DNA of 64,000 nt. Source: DAOSXA01 sp964526835 (GTDB lineage: Bacteria; Zixibacteria; MSB-5A5; GN15; FEB-12). The stretch is taken from NCBI GenBank assembly GCA_964526835.1, contig CAZGMK010000001.1, positions 154,796 to 218,795 of the forward strand, given 5' to 3'. Below, in pieces: positions 25,071-34,966 of this stretch (the stretch's first letter is position 1; each line of letters begins with the position of its first letter). The notes below the pieces were generated by a model that searched no databases, had not been told where the DNA came from, and saw nothing but the letters and a program-made list of their open reading frames with translations. The translations under genes and the position numbers were made by a program.

Positions 25071-25102
25071 TCACCCTCCTTTCCGAGACATTGTCCCAGC
25101 CC

Positions 25103-25129
25103 CGGGGAGTGCCGATGAGGCGCTCCCCG
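25103..25129 (+). terminator. Terminator after the envelope gene pair
   Basis: Stem 25103-25113 with 25119-25129 (11 bp, one G-T pair) over a 5-nt loop, followed by a weak TCTTACTT tract. Confidence 0.6.
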
Positions 25130-25330
25130 TCTTACTTGTGCGCGGAATGCAAAGCGGTCACCCAGTAGGGATTGGCCCACACAGCCCGGGAGTCACCCAT
25201 ACCTCTCCCCTGGCTGGCCGGCATCGGTGTCGGTAGCCCACTATCCCACAGACACTTACACATCAGGCCGGGCGGCATCGAGGTTGCAGGACAGCCCAGT
25301 GAAACGGTCACGGATTGGCCGGGAGTAAGC

Positions 25331-27055
25331 ATGAGAAACCTGATCAAATACACGTTCATTCTGCTCATCGGCGCTCTAACGGCTCACGAGTCAGCCGTGA
25401 CCGCACCACCTCATCCCGATTTGATATCGAGAATCAAGCAAGGGCAAACGCCTGAGCCGCATTTTCTTTCCAACCTGGCCGGGATGCGTGCCAAGGGTAT
25501 CAACTCCGGGCAGGGCAATTCGTACAAAGCACTGTATTCGGCGCCTGGGCGTACTCCGACAGCGCCGTCGGACAGCGAGTTCAGAGCCCTCGCGCTCCTG
25601 GTGGAGTTCAGCGATCAGCCGATGCGGGTTCAGGCCGAGTTCTTCGACAGCCTGATATTCGGCGATAACGGCCGGACAGTGCGCGACTACTATCGTGAGG
25701 TGAGCTACGCGCAAATCGATATCGTGACAGTCGATCTGCCGTCCTCGGTCGGCTGGCAGACCGCGCCCCAGACCTACGAGTACTATGTCAACGCCAGAAA
25801 CGGGACCGGCAGCTACCCGCGCAACTCGCAGAAACTTGTCGAGGACCTGGTTGACGCCGTCGATGACCAGGTTGACTTCAGTATGTATGATAACGACGGT
25901 GACGGATATGTTGACGTACTGATGGTGATTCACGCGGGGACCGGAGCAGAATTCAGCGGCTCCGACGACGACATCTGGTCGCACGAGTGGCAGATTGCGC
26001 CTCGGTACAAGGACGGTGTCGCCATCTCGACTTTCACGATCCAGCCAGAGTACTGGACCCGACCCGGTGATATGACCATCGGCGTGTGCTGCCACGAGTT
26101 GGGGCACGGCTTCGGTCTGCCTGATCTCTACGATACCGACTACTCCTCCTACGGTGTGGGTCGCTGGTGCCTGATGGGTTATGGGACCTGGCTCGGCCCG
26201 TCCGGTCGAGGCAGCAGTCCGGCGCACCTGTCGGCCTGGTGCAAAAAACAACTGGGAGTGATTGACCCGGTCAATCCCACAACCAACGTGCTCAGGCAGC
26301 AGATTCCTCCTGTCGAGGATTCGGCGATTGCCTGGCGCCTCTGGAACTCCGGATCCGCAAGCAGCGAGTATTTCCTGCTGGAGAATCGCCAGAAGGTCGG
26401 CTACGACGCCTATCTGCCCGGACACGGTCTTCTGATATGGCACATCGATGAGTCCCGTTCCGGCAACACGCGCGAGTACTATCCTGGAATGAACGCGCAG
26501 GCCCATCCCCTCGTGGCCCTGGAGCAGGCTGACGGTTACTTCAGCCTCGAGAAGAAGCTCGATGCCGGTGAGGCCAATGATCCCTTCCCCGGCCCCGGCA
26601 ACCACACCGAGTTCAGCCTGCTCACCGTCCCCGGTTCGGAGTCCTACCTCGATGGTCCGACGTCAGTATCGGTCAGTGGCATATCCGAGGTCGCCGGCGT
26701 CATTACGGCCGATCTGATGGTGGGCCTGTCGGGCAGCTCCGATAGTGACGATGATGATGACGGTGTGCCGGTTCCATCCTCGCCCGCTCTGGGCCAGAAC
26801 TATCCAAACCCCTTCAACCCGAGGACGACAATATCCTTCCAGCTGCCGGATGCCGCACATATCAGACTTGAGGTATTCGACATTCGAGGGCGCAGAGTCA
26901 CTGTGCTGGTAGATGACGTCATGGGGTCCGGGGTCACATCGGCCGAGTGGGACGGTCTCGATTCCCAGGGCGAGCGGGTGGCCTCCGGAGTATACTTCTA
27001 TCGCCTGCAGGCCGGCGACAGTGAATCGACCCGCAAGATGGTCCTCACCAGGTAG
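25331..27055 (+). CDS. Secreted M6-family metalloprotease with type IX sorting domain
   Basis: A 574-residue exported protease. Order: signal peptide (about residues 1-22), propeptide, M6 (immune inhibitor A-type) catalytic domain with HELGHGFGLPDLYD (first His is residue 255), a calcium-loop-like DNDGDGYVDVL near 190, and after a Ser/Asp-rich linker (SGSSDSDDDDD, around residue 477) the C-terminal domain with NYPNPFNPRTTISFQLP and the end GVYFYRL..KMVLTR. This last domain is the type A sorting signal of type IX secretion. ATG 25331 has GGGAG upstream; the open frame extends back to 25172 without signal peptide. Probably digests extracellular protein. Confidence 0.92.
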   Translation: MRNLIKYTFILLIGALTAHESAVTAPPHPDLISRIKQGQTPEPHFLSNLAGMRAKGINSGQGNSYKALYSAPGRTPTAPSDSEFRALALLVEFSDQPMRVQAEFFDSLIFGDNGRTVRDYYREVSYAQIDIVTVDLPSSVGWQTAPQTYEYYVNARNGTGSYPRNSQKLVEDLVDAVDDQVDFSMYDNDGDGYVDVLMVIHAGTGAEFSGSDDDIWSHEWQIAPRYKDGVAISTFTIQPEYWTRPGDMTIGVCCHELGHGFGLPDLYDTDYSSYGVGRWCLMGYGTWLGPSGRGSSPAHLSAWCKKQLGVIDPVNPTTNVLRQQIPPVEDSAIAWRLWNSGSASSEYFLLENRQKVGYDAYLPGHGLLIWHIDESRSGNTREYYPGMNAQAHPLVALEQADGYFSLEKKLDAGEANDPFPGPGNHTEFSLLTVPGSESYLDGPTSVSVSGISEVAGVITADLMVGLSGSSDSDDDDDGVPVPSSPALGQNYPNPFNPRTTISFQLPDAAHIRLEVFDIRGRRVTVLVDDVMGSGVTSAEWDGLDSQGERVASGVYFYRLQAGDSESTRKMVLTR

Positions 27056-27126
27056 CTCCAGGCAGGAGCCTGATCAAGACCGACATTTGGAAGCAGTCGG
27101 ACGAAAAAGTGAGATGCTCAAACGGG

Positions 27127-27351
27127 CTAGGACGCGTTATAGCCCAGTGAAGACGATGGACGCGACTGGCAGGCACCATTCCGGTCCCGCTCGCGCTGCA
27201 TCTTCTTGTACTCTGTGTGGCAGGTTTTACATCGTTTCGGGTCATCCGTATACCCACGTTCAGCAAAGTACTCCTGTGCTTGAACCGTAAAGACAAACTC
27301 CTCATTGCACTCTACGCAAATCAGAATTTTCGGCTCGAAACCATTATCCAT
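27127..27351 (-). CDS. Small zinc-ribbon protein
   Basis: A 74-residue protein with two CxxC pairs, ICVECNEEFVFTVQAQEYFAERGY and RCKTCHTEYKK, matching the small probable zinc-binding domain family (zf-trcl type). Members occur widely in FCB bacteria and Deltaproteobacteria; function is unknown, perhaps nucleic-acid binding. The C-terminal 20 residues are basic and low-complexity. Alone between the M6 protease gene, with which it converges, and the next leftward gene. Confidence 0.85.
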   Translation of the reverse strand: MDNGFEPKILICVECNEEFVFTVQAQEYFAERGYTDDPKRCKTCHTEYKKMQRERDRNGACQSRPSSSLGYNAS

Positions 27352-27469
27352 ATTTGCCCCTCGTTGCCGTCGCGGACAACTTCCTTGTTGCCCATCATAC
27401 GGTTGAAGCTAACCTAGGCTGAGGTAGACAACGAAGTCAACAAAAAACCAGAGATAAAACGCGGTCTCA

Positions 27470-29521
27470 TCAATATGGATTACATGGACAAGCCGGACCA
27501 CTCTGGAACATCCAGGTGACCAGATGCACCAGGTCAGCGATGTCGACAGTCTCGCTGCAATCATGGTCGGCGGCGCCGAGGACCGGCTGCGGTGCGGAGC
27601 CGGAATTAAAGGAGTAGTTCACGAAGTAGACCAGATCGCTGATGTCGATTGCCCCATTGAAATCAACATCGCCTCGATACAAGACTACCTCAGCGCGAGC
27701 AGCTCCGGTTCGGACAACATCGGGGTTGCCGTTAGAGACGACCTCGAAGCTGATCGCGGTCGTATCTTCAAGGGGGGTTCCAATCGGCGGATTGAGTTCC
27801 ACATGCAGTACGGAATCCTGACCCGCACTGAGCGGCACCAGTTGACTGTCCCTCGGGAGCCAGCCCCGATTGTCATACGCATAGAGCCAATAGACGTCAT
27901 TGACCGGAGAAGGATTCCTGATCCAGCACTCATAGATGCGGCTGCCTCCGCTGTACACTGACAGATCCGGTGTCAGGACCTCAAACTCGACATCATGCGG
28001 CGGGATAATCCGGGCCGAGTAGCTGAAGGGGGCGCTGGAGCTGTATTCGTCGATGTTCACGCCTACAAGAGTGAGGCGCTGATAACCGGCGAAGTCCTCA
28101 ACAACAAGGGTGTCCAGCTGACTCCCGGGTGTGGGAGAAAACGATAGCACTTGATGGACCGAATCGGAGTGAGTGGTGATCAATCTGGCCGCCCAGTTGC
28201 GCGAATCTGAGCCGTTGAAGATGATCATCAGGTCGCCCAATTGCCCACCTGGATAGAACTCCACATAGGAGGAACCATACCCGGCGGGATTCGACGGTGA
28301 TGCCGTGGTGTTAACGGGGTAGTTGAAGTGCGTTCGCCCGATGGTCACCATAGGGTATCCCGCCGCTTCCTCGTGGTGCGCGTTGTCATTGCGAAGCCCG
28401 GTGAAATAGTTCCACACGACAAACTCTGCAACCGCCGAGTCCATTGTCCAGCCGTGATTGTACAGCAGGCTGTCGGATAGAACATCGAACACTTCGGGGA
28501 CATATAGCGCGCCCTCCCAGCAGGCTCGCATCAAGGTAGTATCGAAGGCCTGGGCCAGAAAGAGGCCGAAAATGAAACTGGCATAGGAATGATAACCCGA
28601 TTCCATGAGCGATTTTTCGGGATAGAGAAAGAAATTGTCCAGGTAATTGTAGCAGTCGTTGGAGGCATCGAAGATCATTTCTTCCATAAACACAGCGTCC
28701 AGCTCCGAGAACCAGGCGGCTTCGCTGTAGTCGTAGGACCACTGGACAGCATGATGGAACTCGTGAGCAGCGGTGACCTTCGCGGCGCCATACTGATCGC
28801 CCTCCGGATCCTCGTTCGGCGGGAAGATCAGAAAACTGTTGTGCAGGACTATGTAACTGGCGCGATCGTTCCAGGGGTTCGGTCCCCCGCCGTCGGGGGT
28901 AGTGTAGCCATAGTTGGTCATGTTCTGAAAATACACGTCGTACGCGTCGCTGCCTCCATGGCCATTGTCGGCGGGCGGCGTCAGGTAACCCATCTCCTGA
29001 TGCCGCTGCAGCGACGTATCCATATAGGCTGCTATCTTCTCGACAAAATCCGGCACGCCGCTGGAATCGGTATCTTCAGCCGGAACAGCGTGGACAGAGT
29101 CTTCGGCAGTGTCATAATGCAGAAGGAAGAAGCCACTGGGCGAAGGGTGTGTATAGACTGTGCTTCGGCGCACCAGCAGGGCGCTGATTGCCTGCTGGGT
29201 GGAGGCTGAGAGCTCCGGCCAGGCCAGCGCAACCTCCCTGAGAGCCATGGTCGGATCAAGTGGCCGGTCGATGGCTCCTGTTACCAGTGTCAGAGACCGA
29301 TACCGATCCGGCAGCCGGTCGGGACTGCGAATGGCCTGAACCGTCAGCAGAGCCCATTGGTCCATCGACACTTGCCCGCGATCGTACTCCTCGGCGATGA
29401 CGTTGAGTGCGTCGGGTTGCATACCGGAGCGAGCATAGGAGTCCGGACCCATGCCACATACCAGGAGTGTCAGGGCAATCAGCGCGCATTTGGTCAGGCT
29501 GAACCGCGGATGTAACATCAT
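27470..29521 (-). CDS. Secreted putative metalloprotease with dockerin-like tail
   Basis: A 683-residue exported protein. Signal peptide about residues 1-30. The catalytic-type region has AAHEFHHAVQW (first His near residue 253) with a downstream WFSELDAVFMEEM Glu, like the gluzincin motif HExxH...E; it resembles the MXAN_6640-type putative metalloproteases. Beta-rich domains follow, and the C-terminus has two dockerin-type calcium loops, GDVDFNGAIDISDLVYFVN and DHDCSETVDIADLVHLV, ending CPCNPY. No type IX signal is seen; the dockerin-like end may replace it. No gene is coupled to it. Confidence 0.85.
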   Translation of the reverse strand: MMLHPRFSLTKCALIALTLLVCGMGPDSYARSGMQPDALNVIAEEYDRGQVSMDQWALLTVQAIRSPDRLPDRYRSLTLVTGAIDRPLDPTMALREVALAWPELSASTQQAISALLVRRSTVYTHPSPSGFFLLHYDTAEDSVHAVPAEDTDSSGVPDFVEKIAAYMDTSLQRHQEMGYLTPPADNGHGGSDAYDVYFQNMTNYGYTTPDGGGPNPWNDRASYIVLHNSFLIFPPNEDPEGDQYGAAKVTAAHEFHHAVQWSYDYSEAAWFSELDAVFMEEMIFDASNDCYNYLDNFFLYPEKSLMESGYHSYASFIFGLFLAQAFDTTLMRACWEGALYVPEVFDVLSDSLLYNHGWTMDSAVAEFVVWNYFTGLRNDNAHHEEAAGYPMVTIGRTHFNYPVNTTASPSNPAGYGSSYVEFYPGGQLGDLMIIFNGSDSRNWAARLITTHSDSVHQVLSFSPTPGSQLDTLVVEDFAGYQRLTLVGVNIDEYSSSAPFSYSARIIPPHDVEFEVLTPDLSVYSGGSRIYECWIRNPSPVNDVYWLYAYDNRGWLPRDSQLVPLSAGQDSVLHVELNPPIGTPLEDTTAISFEVVSNGNPDVVRTGAARAEVVLYRGDVDFNGAIDISDLVYFVNYSFNSGSAPQPVLGAADHDCSETVDIADLVHLVTWMFQSGPACPCNPY

Positions 29522-29587
29522 GCTATTGGTATCGGTTGGTACTCAGGGCGCTTCATATTTCATTGGTGGGCGCCGCATATTGAACAC

Positions 29588-29614
29588 CCGGCCGCCACCA
29601 TATATATCGGCCGG
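29588..29614. repeat. Inverted repeat upstream of the metalloprotease gene
   Basis: CCGGCCG (29588-29594) and CGGCCGG (29608-29614) flank a 13-nt AT-rich loop. Without a T-run it is an unlikely terminator; it could end the Omp85 transcript or act as an operator for the leftward gene. Confidence 0.4.
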
Positions 29615-29660
29615 TCAGCGCACTCCTCAGAGAACGCCGATCAGGCTTTACCCTTATCTT

Positions 29661-29688
29661 AATGTACTGCCTGTCAATAACTTGTCAA
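29661..29688 (-). promoter_or_regulatory. Candidate promoter of the dockerin-tailed metalloprotease gene
   Basis: Minus-strand TTGACA (29683-29688), 16-nt spacer, TACATT (29661-29666). It overlaps the end of the Omp85 gene and leaves a leader of about 130 nt. Confidence 0.4.
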
Positions 29689-31344
29689 GGGAGTAAATCC
29701 GATCAGAGCATCGAAGAACTGTCCGCTTGCAATCTCGACCGACCAACCGTTTGTCGCTGAATATGATAGGTCGATCCGCGCCAGCGCCGCACGTGATGCG
29801 TTTTTGGAGGAGAAGCGCAGCCCGATTCCTCCCGATCCGTAGAAACTGCCTGTTTTCGGATCGCCGTGACGCCAGAAGCGCCCCATATCAGCAAAGGCTG
29901 CTCCCCCCACCTCAACCGTCAGAAGGCTCAAGCCAGTGAATACTCTCGCTTCGGCGTTGAGTGTCAAACGCCTGTCGCCGGTACGAAACTGATCGGGGTA
30001 GCCCCTGATGTGATTACCTCCAAGCGTTAGTGAGTTCACGCCCTCGGAACGGTAATCGCGAGTATACCCGGCCGCCAGCGCCAGAGTCAGGTACGGCAGA
30101 CTGCGGTTGTATATCCGAGCCCCGACGCTCAGGAGCGAACGGCGGGTATTCCCCTGGCGAGTCCAGATTTGCCCCTGCGTAGCGATCGAAGTCAGGGTCG
30201 AATTGAAGAAGGCGGTATGCTCAGCGCCCAACGTGAGTCTATTGTACAGGTTCTCCTCGTCATTGAGGGCACGCCCGATCGCCACCATCGCCGCCAAACC
30301 GAGGTTGAAGTCCTCGGTGTAGCCGAAGCCATCGACGCGTCGCAACTTGATGAATTCCATTTCTCGGTATTCCAGACCGACCTCAGTCTGATGATAGAGG
30401 GAGTCCTCGGGCAAAGCCGCCTGCACCTGCAGGGAATCGCCGGGCTGCGAGCCCACGACTCGCGGATTGTCGATCCTGGAGAAGGTATACCGGTAGTCAC
30501 ATGCTACGGTTAGCTTCCTCGAATAGGACCCGGTCCGCCAGGCTACTCCCGCCTCGGCGCCGTCGGAATTGTACTCCGATTGGGCGATGAGGCGCCGGTC
30601 GTCGTATATGTCACGACGGCCGTCGACGGTGAGTACTTGCAGCTTGTACCACAGGCTCTGGGCGAGGTCATAGAACGGACGCCCCACGGTCAGACTACGG
30701 ACTCTGGCCATCGGGTTGTCATTGTACGATATGTCCAGCCGCAGCGGCTGGCCGTAGAAGCGATCATCGGCATAGGCGGCGCTTACATAGTCTCCTTCCG
30801 CGGGGTCGATGTGATACGTGAAATCGAATTGAAGGTCGCGGCCGATCAGGTTCCGCTCGCGAAGGCCCAGCTGCCAGCGATTGCCCTCATCAAGTTGGGT
30901 GAAGTTGATTACGACGGCCAGGCTCCATTCGTCGATCGTGACTACCCGCACGACGATACTATCTTGGGCGGTCTTTTCAACTTCGATCCAGGCATCATAG
31001 AGACTGAGACGCTGACGCAGATTGCGGGCTGTTTCCTCGGCCAGCCTCGGATCGAAAGGTTTGGACTCTTCGACAAGAACTTCCCGCCGGATCACATCTG
31101 CGGATGTCTTCCAGTGCAATCGATTGGCCCACGCGAAGATTCGGCCCGCAAACTCGGGATCGCTTGTGTCGTAGATGTCTCGGTTGTCGATTATGATGCT
31201 GTCCACAACCAGTCCGCGATAGTGGGACAGATTGCGTGATGCCTCTGTGGGGCCATCAGGCGATGGGCTGCTCGCCGACAGGGCCGTTGCGGGCAGCAAT
31301 GTGATGATCAGCCAAATGACGATGTGTGCCGACGCAGAATGCAT
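29674..31344 (-). CDS. Omp85-family outer-membrane protein
   Basis: A 556-residue protein: signal peptide (about residues 1-24), one POTRA-like domain (VVDSIIIDNRDIYDT ... NLRQRLSLYDAWIEVEKTAQDSIVVRVVTIDEW, about residues 45-140), then a 16-strand-type barrel with the conserved loop motif GGNHIRGYPDQF, equivalent to the VRGF/Y motif of BamA and TamA, and a C-terminal strand. With a single POTRA it is not BamA itself; it may be a patatin-associated or TamA-like transporter. Its role is open. It is divergent from the pilus/secretion operon. Confidence 0.87.
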   Translation of the reverse strand: MHSASAHIVIWLIITLLPATALSASSPSPDGPTEASRNLSHYRGLVVDSIIIDNRDIYDTSDPEFAGRIFAWANRLHWKTSADVIRREVLVEESKPFDPRLAEETARNLRQRLSLYDAWIEVEKTAQDSIVVRVVTIDEWSLAVVINFTQLDEGNRWQLGLRERNLIGRDLQFDFTYHIDPAEGDYVSAAYADDRFYGQPLRLDISYNDNPMARVRSLTVGRPFYDLAQSLWYKLQVLTVDGRRDIYDDRRLIAQSEYNSDGAEAGVAWRTGSYSRKLTVACDYRYTFSRIDNPRVVGSQPGDSLQVQAALPEDSLYHQTEVGLEYREMEFIKLRRVDGFGYTEDFNLGLAAMVAIGRALNDEENLYNRLTLGAEHTAFFNSTLTSIATQGQIWTRQGNTRRSLLSVGARIYNRSLPYLTLALAAGYTRDYRSEGVNSLTLGGNHIRGYPDQFRTGDRRLTLNAEARVFTGLSLLTVEVGGAAFADMGRFWRHGDPKTGSFYGSGGIGLRFSSKNASRAALARIDLSYSATNGWSVEIASGQFFDALIGFTPLTSY

Positions 31345-31482
31345 AATCTAAGGTCCAAGTATCCGGAAGAAACCCTCTCCCTGGCAACAACAACAGGCGC
31401 CGATTGCTGTAAGCCCCCGGGCTTCAGGCCGGACCGGGATGACCGATACTACCGGTAGAAGCGCACCGAAGCAGGTGGAATA

Positions 31483-33222
31483 ATGGAACAGAAGAAGAAG
31501 ATCGGCGATGTGCTGGTCGAGAAGGGCCTCTTAACGCCCGGACAGTTGAATGAGGGGCTGGAGCATCAGCGGGCGACCGGCAGACGCCTGGGCGAGGCGC
31601 TGGTCGACCTCGGGCTGGTCACGGAAGACCAGATGGTTGAGGCGATCTCGGATCGCCTCGGGATACCGCGGATCTCCCTCAAATCGCTGGTCATCGACCC
31701 CGGCGTCGTGCAGGCCGTGAACGTCGACATTGCCCGGCGGTACACGCTGATTCCGATCTTCAATATCGGGGCCACCCTGACGCTTGCAATGGCCGATCCG
31801 CTCAACCTGATCGCCATTGACGAAATCAAGTACTTGACCGGCAAGAATGTCAACCGGGCGGTCGCGTCAGCCAGCGAGATTCGATCCGCCATCGACGAGT
31901 ACTATTCGGTGGCCGATTCACTCAATCAGATTCTCAGTGCGCGAGGACAGGGCGATAACGCCAAAGCCGAAGAAACCGGAGCCAGGGCCGCGGAGGTGCA
32001 AGCGCCGGTTGTCAAGTTCGTCAATCTAGTAGTGTCGAAAGCCGTGAAGGACCGGGCCGCCGACATCCATATCGAGCCTGAGGAAAGCCGCATGCGGATC
32101 AGGTATCGAATCGACGGCGTCATGCGCGAAGAAGCGGCTCCCCCGAAGTCGATGCAGGCGGAGCTGATCTCGCGGATCAAGGTGGCCGCCGACCTGGATG
32201 TATCCGAAAAGCGGTTGCCGCAGGATGGACGATTCGGCATGACCGTAGAGGGGCACCCCATAGACCTACGGGTGTCGACGCTGCCCACCATTCACGGCGA
32301 GAAGATAGTGATTCGTGTGCTTGATCGCCGGAGCCTGCAGCTGACGTTTTCGGACCTGGGCTTCGGCGAATGCGTGGAGCAGCGATGGCAGAACATCATC
32401 CGCAAGCCGGAAGGGCTTGTCCTGATCACGGGTCCGACGTCGAGCGGCAAGACCTCGACGCTGTACACGACCCTGCAAAGCATCAACTCCGTGGAGAAGA
32501 ACATCATCACCGTCGAGGACCCGGTCGAGTACAGCCTGCCGATGATAATCCAGATCCAGATCAACGAGAAAGCCGGGCTGACCTTCCCCACGACGTTGCG
32601 GGCCATATTGCGACAGAACCCGGACATCATCATGATTGGGGAGATTCGTGATGCAGAGACCGCCCGGATGGCCGTCCGTTCGGCTCTGACCGGCCACCTT
32701 GTCTTTTCGACAATGCACACTAACGATGCTCCCTCGGCGATCAGCAGGCTGGTCGACATGGGAATCGAGCCGTATCTGGTGGCATCGGCCCTCAGGGGAG
32801 TGCTGGCGCAGAGGCTGGTCAGGCTGAACTGCCCGGAATGTCTTCGCCCCGATGATCCGGCGGCGATTGTCCTGAAACGGGCCGGGCTGAGCGAAACCGA
32901 CGTTGCCACGATCGATTTCCGTCGCGGCGGCGGCTGCCCCCATTGTAAGAATACCGGTCTCAAAGGCCTGACGGGCATCTATGAACTGGTTCAGGTGGAC
33001 AGCAACCTCAGCGAGATGATAATGGCTAATGCGTCGCTCGGCCAGATCCATCGACAGGCCCGGGTCAGTGGGTATCGCCCATTGATAGTGATGGGTCTCG
33101 ATAAGGTTAAAACCGGCCTCGTCAACCTTAATGAACTGGTCAAGCAAGCCGTCAGCGCCGAGGATAAGAGTACCCGGGCGACTGACCAGCCCGAGAGGAC
33201 AGTCAATGCCGGAACAGTATAA
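31483..33222 (+). CDS. Type II secretion / type IV pilus assembly ATPase (GspE/PilB)
   Basis: A 579-residue hexameric ATPase. Order: MshEN domain (about residues 1-150; EKGLLTPGQLNEGLEHQ and LIPIFNIGATLTLAMADPL; a c-di-GMP-binding domain in some members), linker, Walker A GPTSSGKTS (about residue 315), Asp box, Walker B IIMIGEIRDAETA, His box GHLVFSTMHTNDA, and a zinc-binding tetracysteine made of CPEC and CPHC. First gene of the rightward operon; its stop overlaps the start of the gspF-like gene by 17 bp. Confidence 0.96.
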   Translation: MEQKKKIGDVLVEKGLLTPGQLNEGLEHQRATGRRLGEALVDLGLVTEDQMVEAISDRLGIPRISLKSLVIDPGVVQAVNVDIARRYTLIPIFNIGATLTLAMADPLNLIAIDEIKYLTGKNVNRAVASASEIRSAIDEYYSVADSLNQILSARGQGDNAKAEETGARAAEVQAPVVKFVNLVVSKAVKDRAADIHIEPEESRMRIRYRIDGVMREEAAPPKSMQAELISRIKVAADLDVSEKRLPQDGRFGMTVEGHPIDLRVSTLPTIHGEKIVIRVLDRRSLQLTFSDLGFGECVEQRWQNIIRKPEGLVLITGPTSSGKTSTLYTTLQSINSVEKNIITVEDPVEYSLPMIIQIQINEKAGLTFPTTLRAILRQNPDIIMIGEIRDAETARMAVRSALTGHLVFSTMHTNDAPSAISRLVDMGIEPYLVASALRGVLAQRLVRLNCPECLRPDDPAAIVLKRAGLSETDVATIDFRRGGGCPHCKNTGLKGLTGIYELVQVDSNLSEMIMANASLGQIHRQARVSGYRPLIVMGLDKVKTGLVNLNELVKQAVSAEDKSTRATDQPERTVNAGTV

Positions 33223-34423
33223 GTACCGGGGACTGGCTTCCGATGGACAGACCCACGAGGGCGTCATAACCGCCACTAGTGAAGAGGCGGTGATCGAGTT
33301 CCTGAGGGATCAGCAACTGACGCCTATCCGGGTGAATGCCGCGTCGAGGAGAAGCGGACTGTCCATGTGGGGATTCTTCCGGAGCCGCCAGTACGAGGAG
33401 CTGATTGCCTTTACCAACACGCTGCGTACGCTCTACCGGGCCGGTGTCCCGCTGCTGAGGGCCCTGTCAGTCATTCGGGTGGGGTCCGGGACCAACCCGT
33501 TCAACCAGGCTATTAATCGCATCCGACTGAGTGTACAGTCGGGACACACTCTTTCGGGGGCAATCGCCGAACACAGGTCGATATTTCCTCCGATATACTC
33601 GGTCAGCATCGCTGCGGGCGAAGAGTCGGGAAAACTCGACGATGTTCTGGACCAACTGGGTACGGTACTGCGCGAGGAACTCGAGCTTACGCGCCAGATC
33701 AAAGCTGGGATTCGGTACCCGGTGATGGTGATCTGCGCCATTGTCGCTGCTTTCATCGTTCTGCTGGCTTTTGTTGTGCCGAGGTTCGTGGCTTTCTACT
33801 CGGCCTTCGACGCGGAACTGCCGATTTTTACACGTCTGCTGATCGGGACCAGCGAGCTTTTCTCGTCATACTGGCCTATCGGCCTTGGGCTCCTGGTCGC
33901 AGGAACCCTGGGAATCCGCAAGGCCGCCCTCTACCCGCTCACCCGGGCAGTGATGGATCGCTGGATGCTCGGAATCCCGATCATCGGGGACTTGATTGTC
34001 AAGGGGAGTGTGGCGCGTTTTGCCCTGATGTTCCGCACTCTGCTTCGTTCCGGGCTACCGCTGGTTCGATCTCTCGATATTCTGATCCAGACAATCAAGA
34101 ACAGCGCCATTGCGGCCGAGGTGTCCGAGCTTCGAGACCTTCTGCAGAGCGGCCGTGATGCTGAACTCCTTGATATGAAAAAGACTTACATGCCTGATCT
34201 CGCGCTGCACATGATGTCGATTGGGCTGGAATCCGGCTCGCTGGACACACTGCTCAAGGAGCTCGGCGATCATTACGGCAAAGAAGTCCGACACACTTCG
34301 CGCCAGCTAACGGCTCTCCTGGAGCCACTTCTGACCTTGATTATGGGCGTTTTCGTGCTCCTGCTGGCACTGGCGATATTCCTACCGATGTGGAATCTGA
34401 TACAAGTATTCAAGGGCCAGTAG
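33206..34423 (+). CDS. GspF/PilC-family inner-membrane platform protein
   Basis: A 405-residue protein with two GspF domains and three membrane helices (about residues 170-195, 220-240, 375-400). Typical blocks are FTNTLRTLYRAGVPLLRAL, GEESGKLDDVLDQL and the repeated FALMFRTLLRSGLPLVRSLDIL, GLESGSLDTLLKELGDHY. ATG 33206 (MPEQYKYRGLASDG) lies inside the end of the ATPase gene; an in-frame start further upstream would only extend this overlap. It couples the ATPase to the growing pilus or pseudopilus. Confidence 0.95.
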   Translation: MPEQYKYRGLASDGQTHEGVITATSEEAVIEFLRDQQLTPIRVNAASRRSGLSMWGFFRSRQYEELIAFTNTLRTLYRAGVPLLRALSVIRVGSGTNPFNQAINRIRLSVQSGHTLSGAIAEHRSIFPPIYSVSIAAGEESGKLDDVLDQLGTVLREELELTRQIKAGIRYPVMVICAIVAAFIVLLAFVVPRFVAFYSAFDAELPIFTRLLIGTSELFSSYWPIGLGLLVAGTLGIRKAALYPLTRAVMDRWMLGIPIIGDLIVKGSVARFALMFRTLLRSGLPLVRSLDILIQTIKNSAIAAEVSELRDLLQSGRDAELLDMKKTYMPDLALHMMSIGLESGSLDTLLKELGDHYGKEVRHTSRQLTALLEPLLTLIMGVFVLLLALAIFLPMWNLIQVFKGQ

Positions 34424-34507
34424 GCAGCTAAAGGCAGGGTTCCAAAAGACCGACAACGTGTATATGAGAAGTCTATTTACGGCAAATCTGCTTTTGCAGG
34501 AGGAGTC

Positions 34508-34939
34508 ATGAATCACCTGACAAATCAACGCGGCTTTACGTTGGTGGAACTCGTTATCATCATTGTCATCCTCGGGATTCTGGCCGCGGTGGCGATCCCG
34601 AAATACCAGAGCCTGTCGACCGAGGCCAAGGAATCCGCCGCGCGGGCCGCGCTGGGCGGTCTTCGCAGCGGGATCACGATCTACTACGCCAACTCAGCGG
34701 TCAAGACGGGCACCGCCACCTGGCCGGCTGCGGACAGCCTGCGCTTGCCGGGCGTTGTGATGGAGCAATCCATTCCGGAGAACCCCTACTGCACACGATT
34801 TCCCGACAGCATCCAGGAAGTCGGCGCGGGCGTGGCGAAAGGCACTTTGCGTAATGGGAGTCGGCCCGGCTGGGTCTACAAACCCGCCACCGGCGAGATC
34901 TGGCTCAACACGAATGTGGTTGGTGAGAATGAATGGTAG
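34508..34939 (+). CDS. Type IV prepilin / pseudopilin 1 (GspG-like)
   Basis: A 143-residue precursor with prepilin leader MNHLTNQRG and class III signal FTLVELVIIIVILGILAAVA; cleavage is expected after Gly9, leaving Phe1 and Glu5. A globular C-terminal part follows with a pair of regions rich in turns. A strong GGAGGAG precedes the ATG. Prepilin peptidase is not encoded in the window. With the next gene it supplies the fibre subunits of the operon. Confidence 0.93.
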   Translation: MNHLTNQRGFTLVELVIIIVILGILAAVAIPKYQSLSTEAKESAARAALGGLRSGITIYYANSAVKTGTATWPAADSLRLPGVVMEQSIPENPYCTRFPDSIQEVGAGVAKGTLRNGSRPGWVYKPATGEIWLNTNVVGENEW

Positions 34940-34966
34940 CGGCTCGCGCGCAGTCGACCGGACAGC

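Noticed and set aside
25391..26605. Leftward 404-codon frame opposite the M6 protease
   Set aside because: Antisense shadow with the usual GC-rich codon mirror; the protease on the other strand has clear catalytic and sorting motifs.
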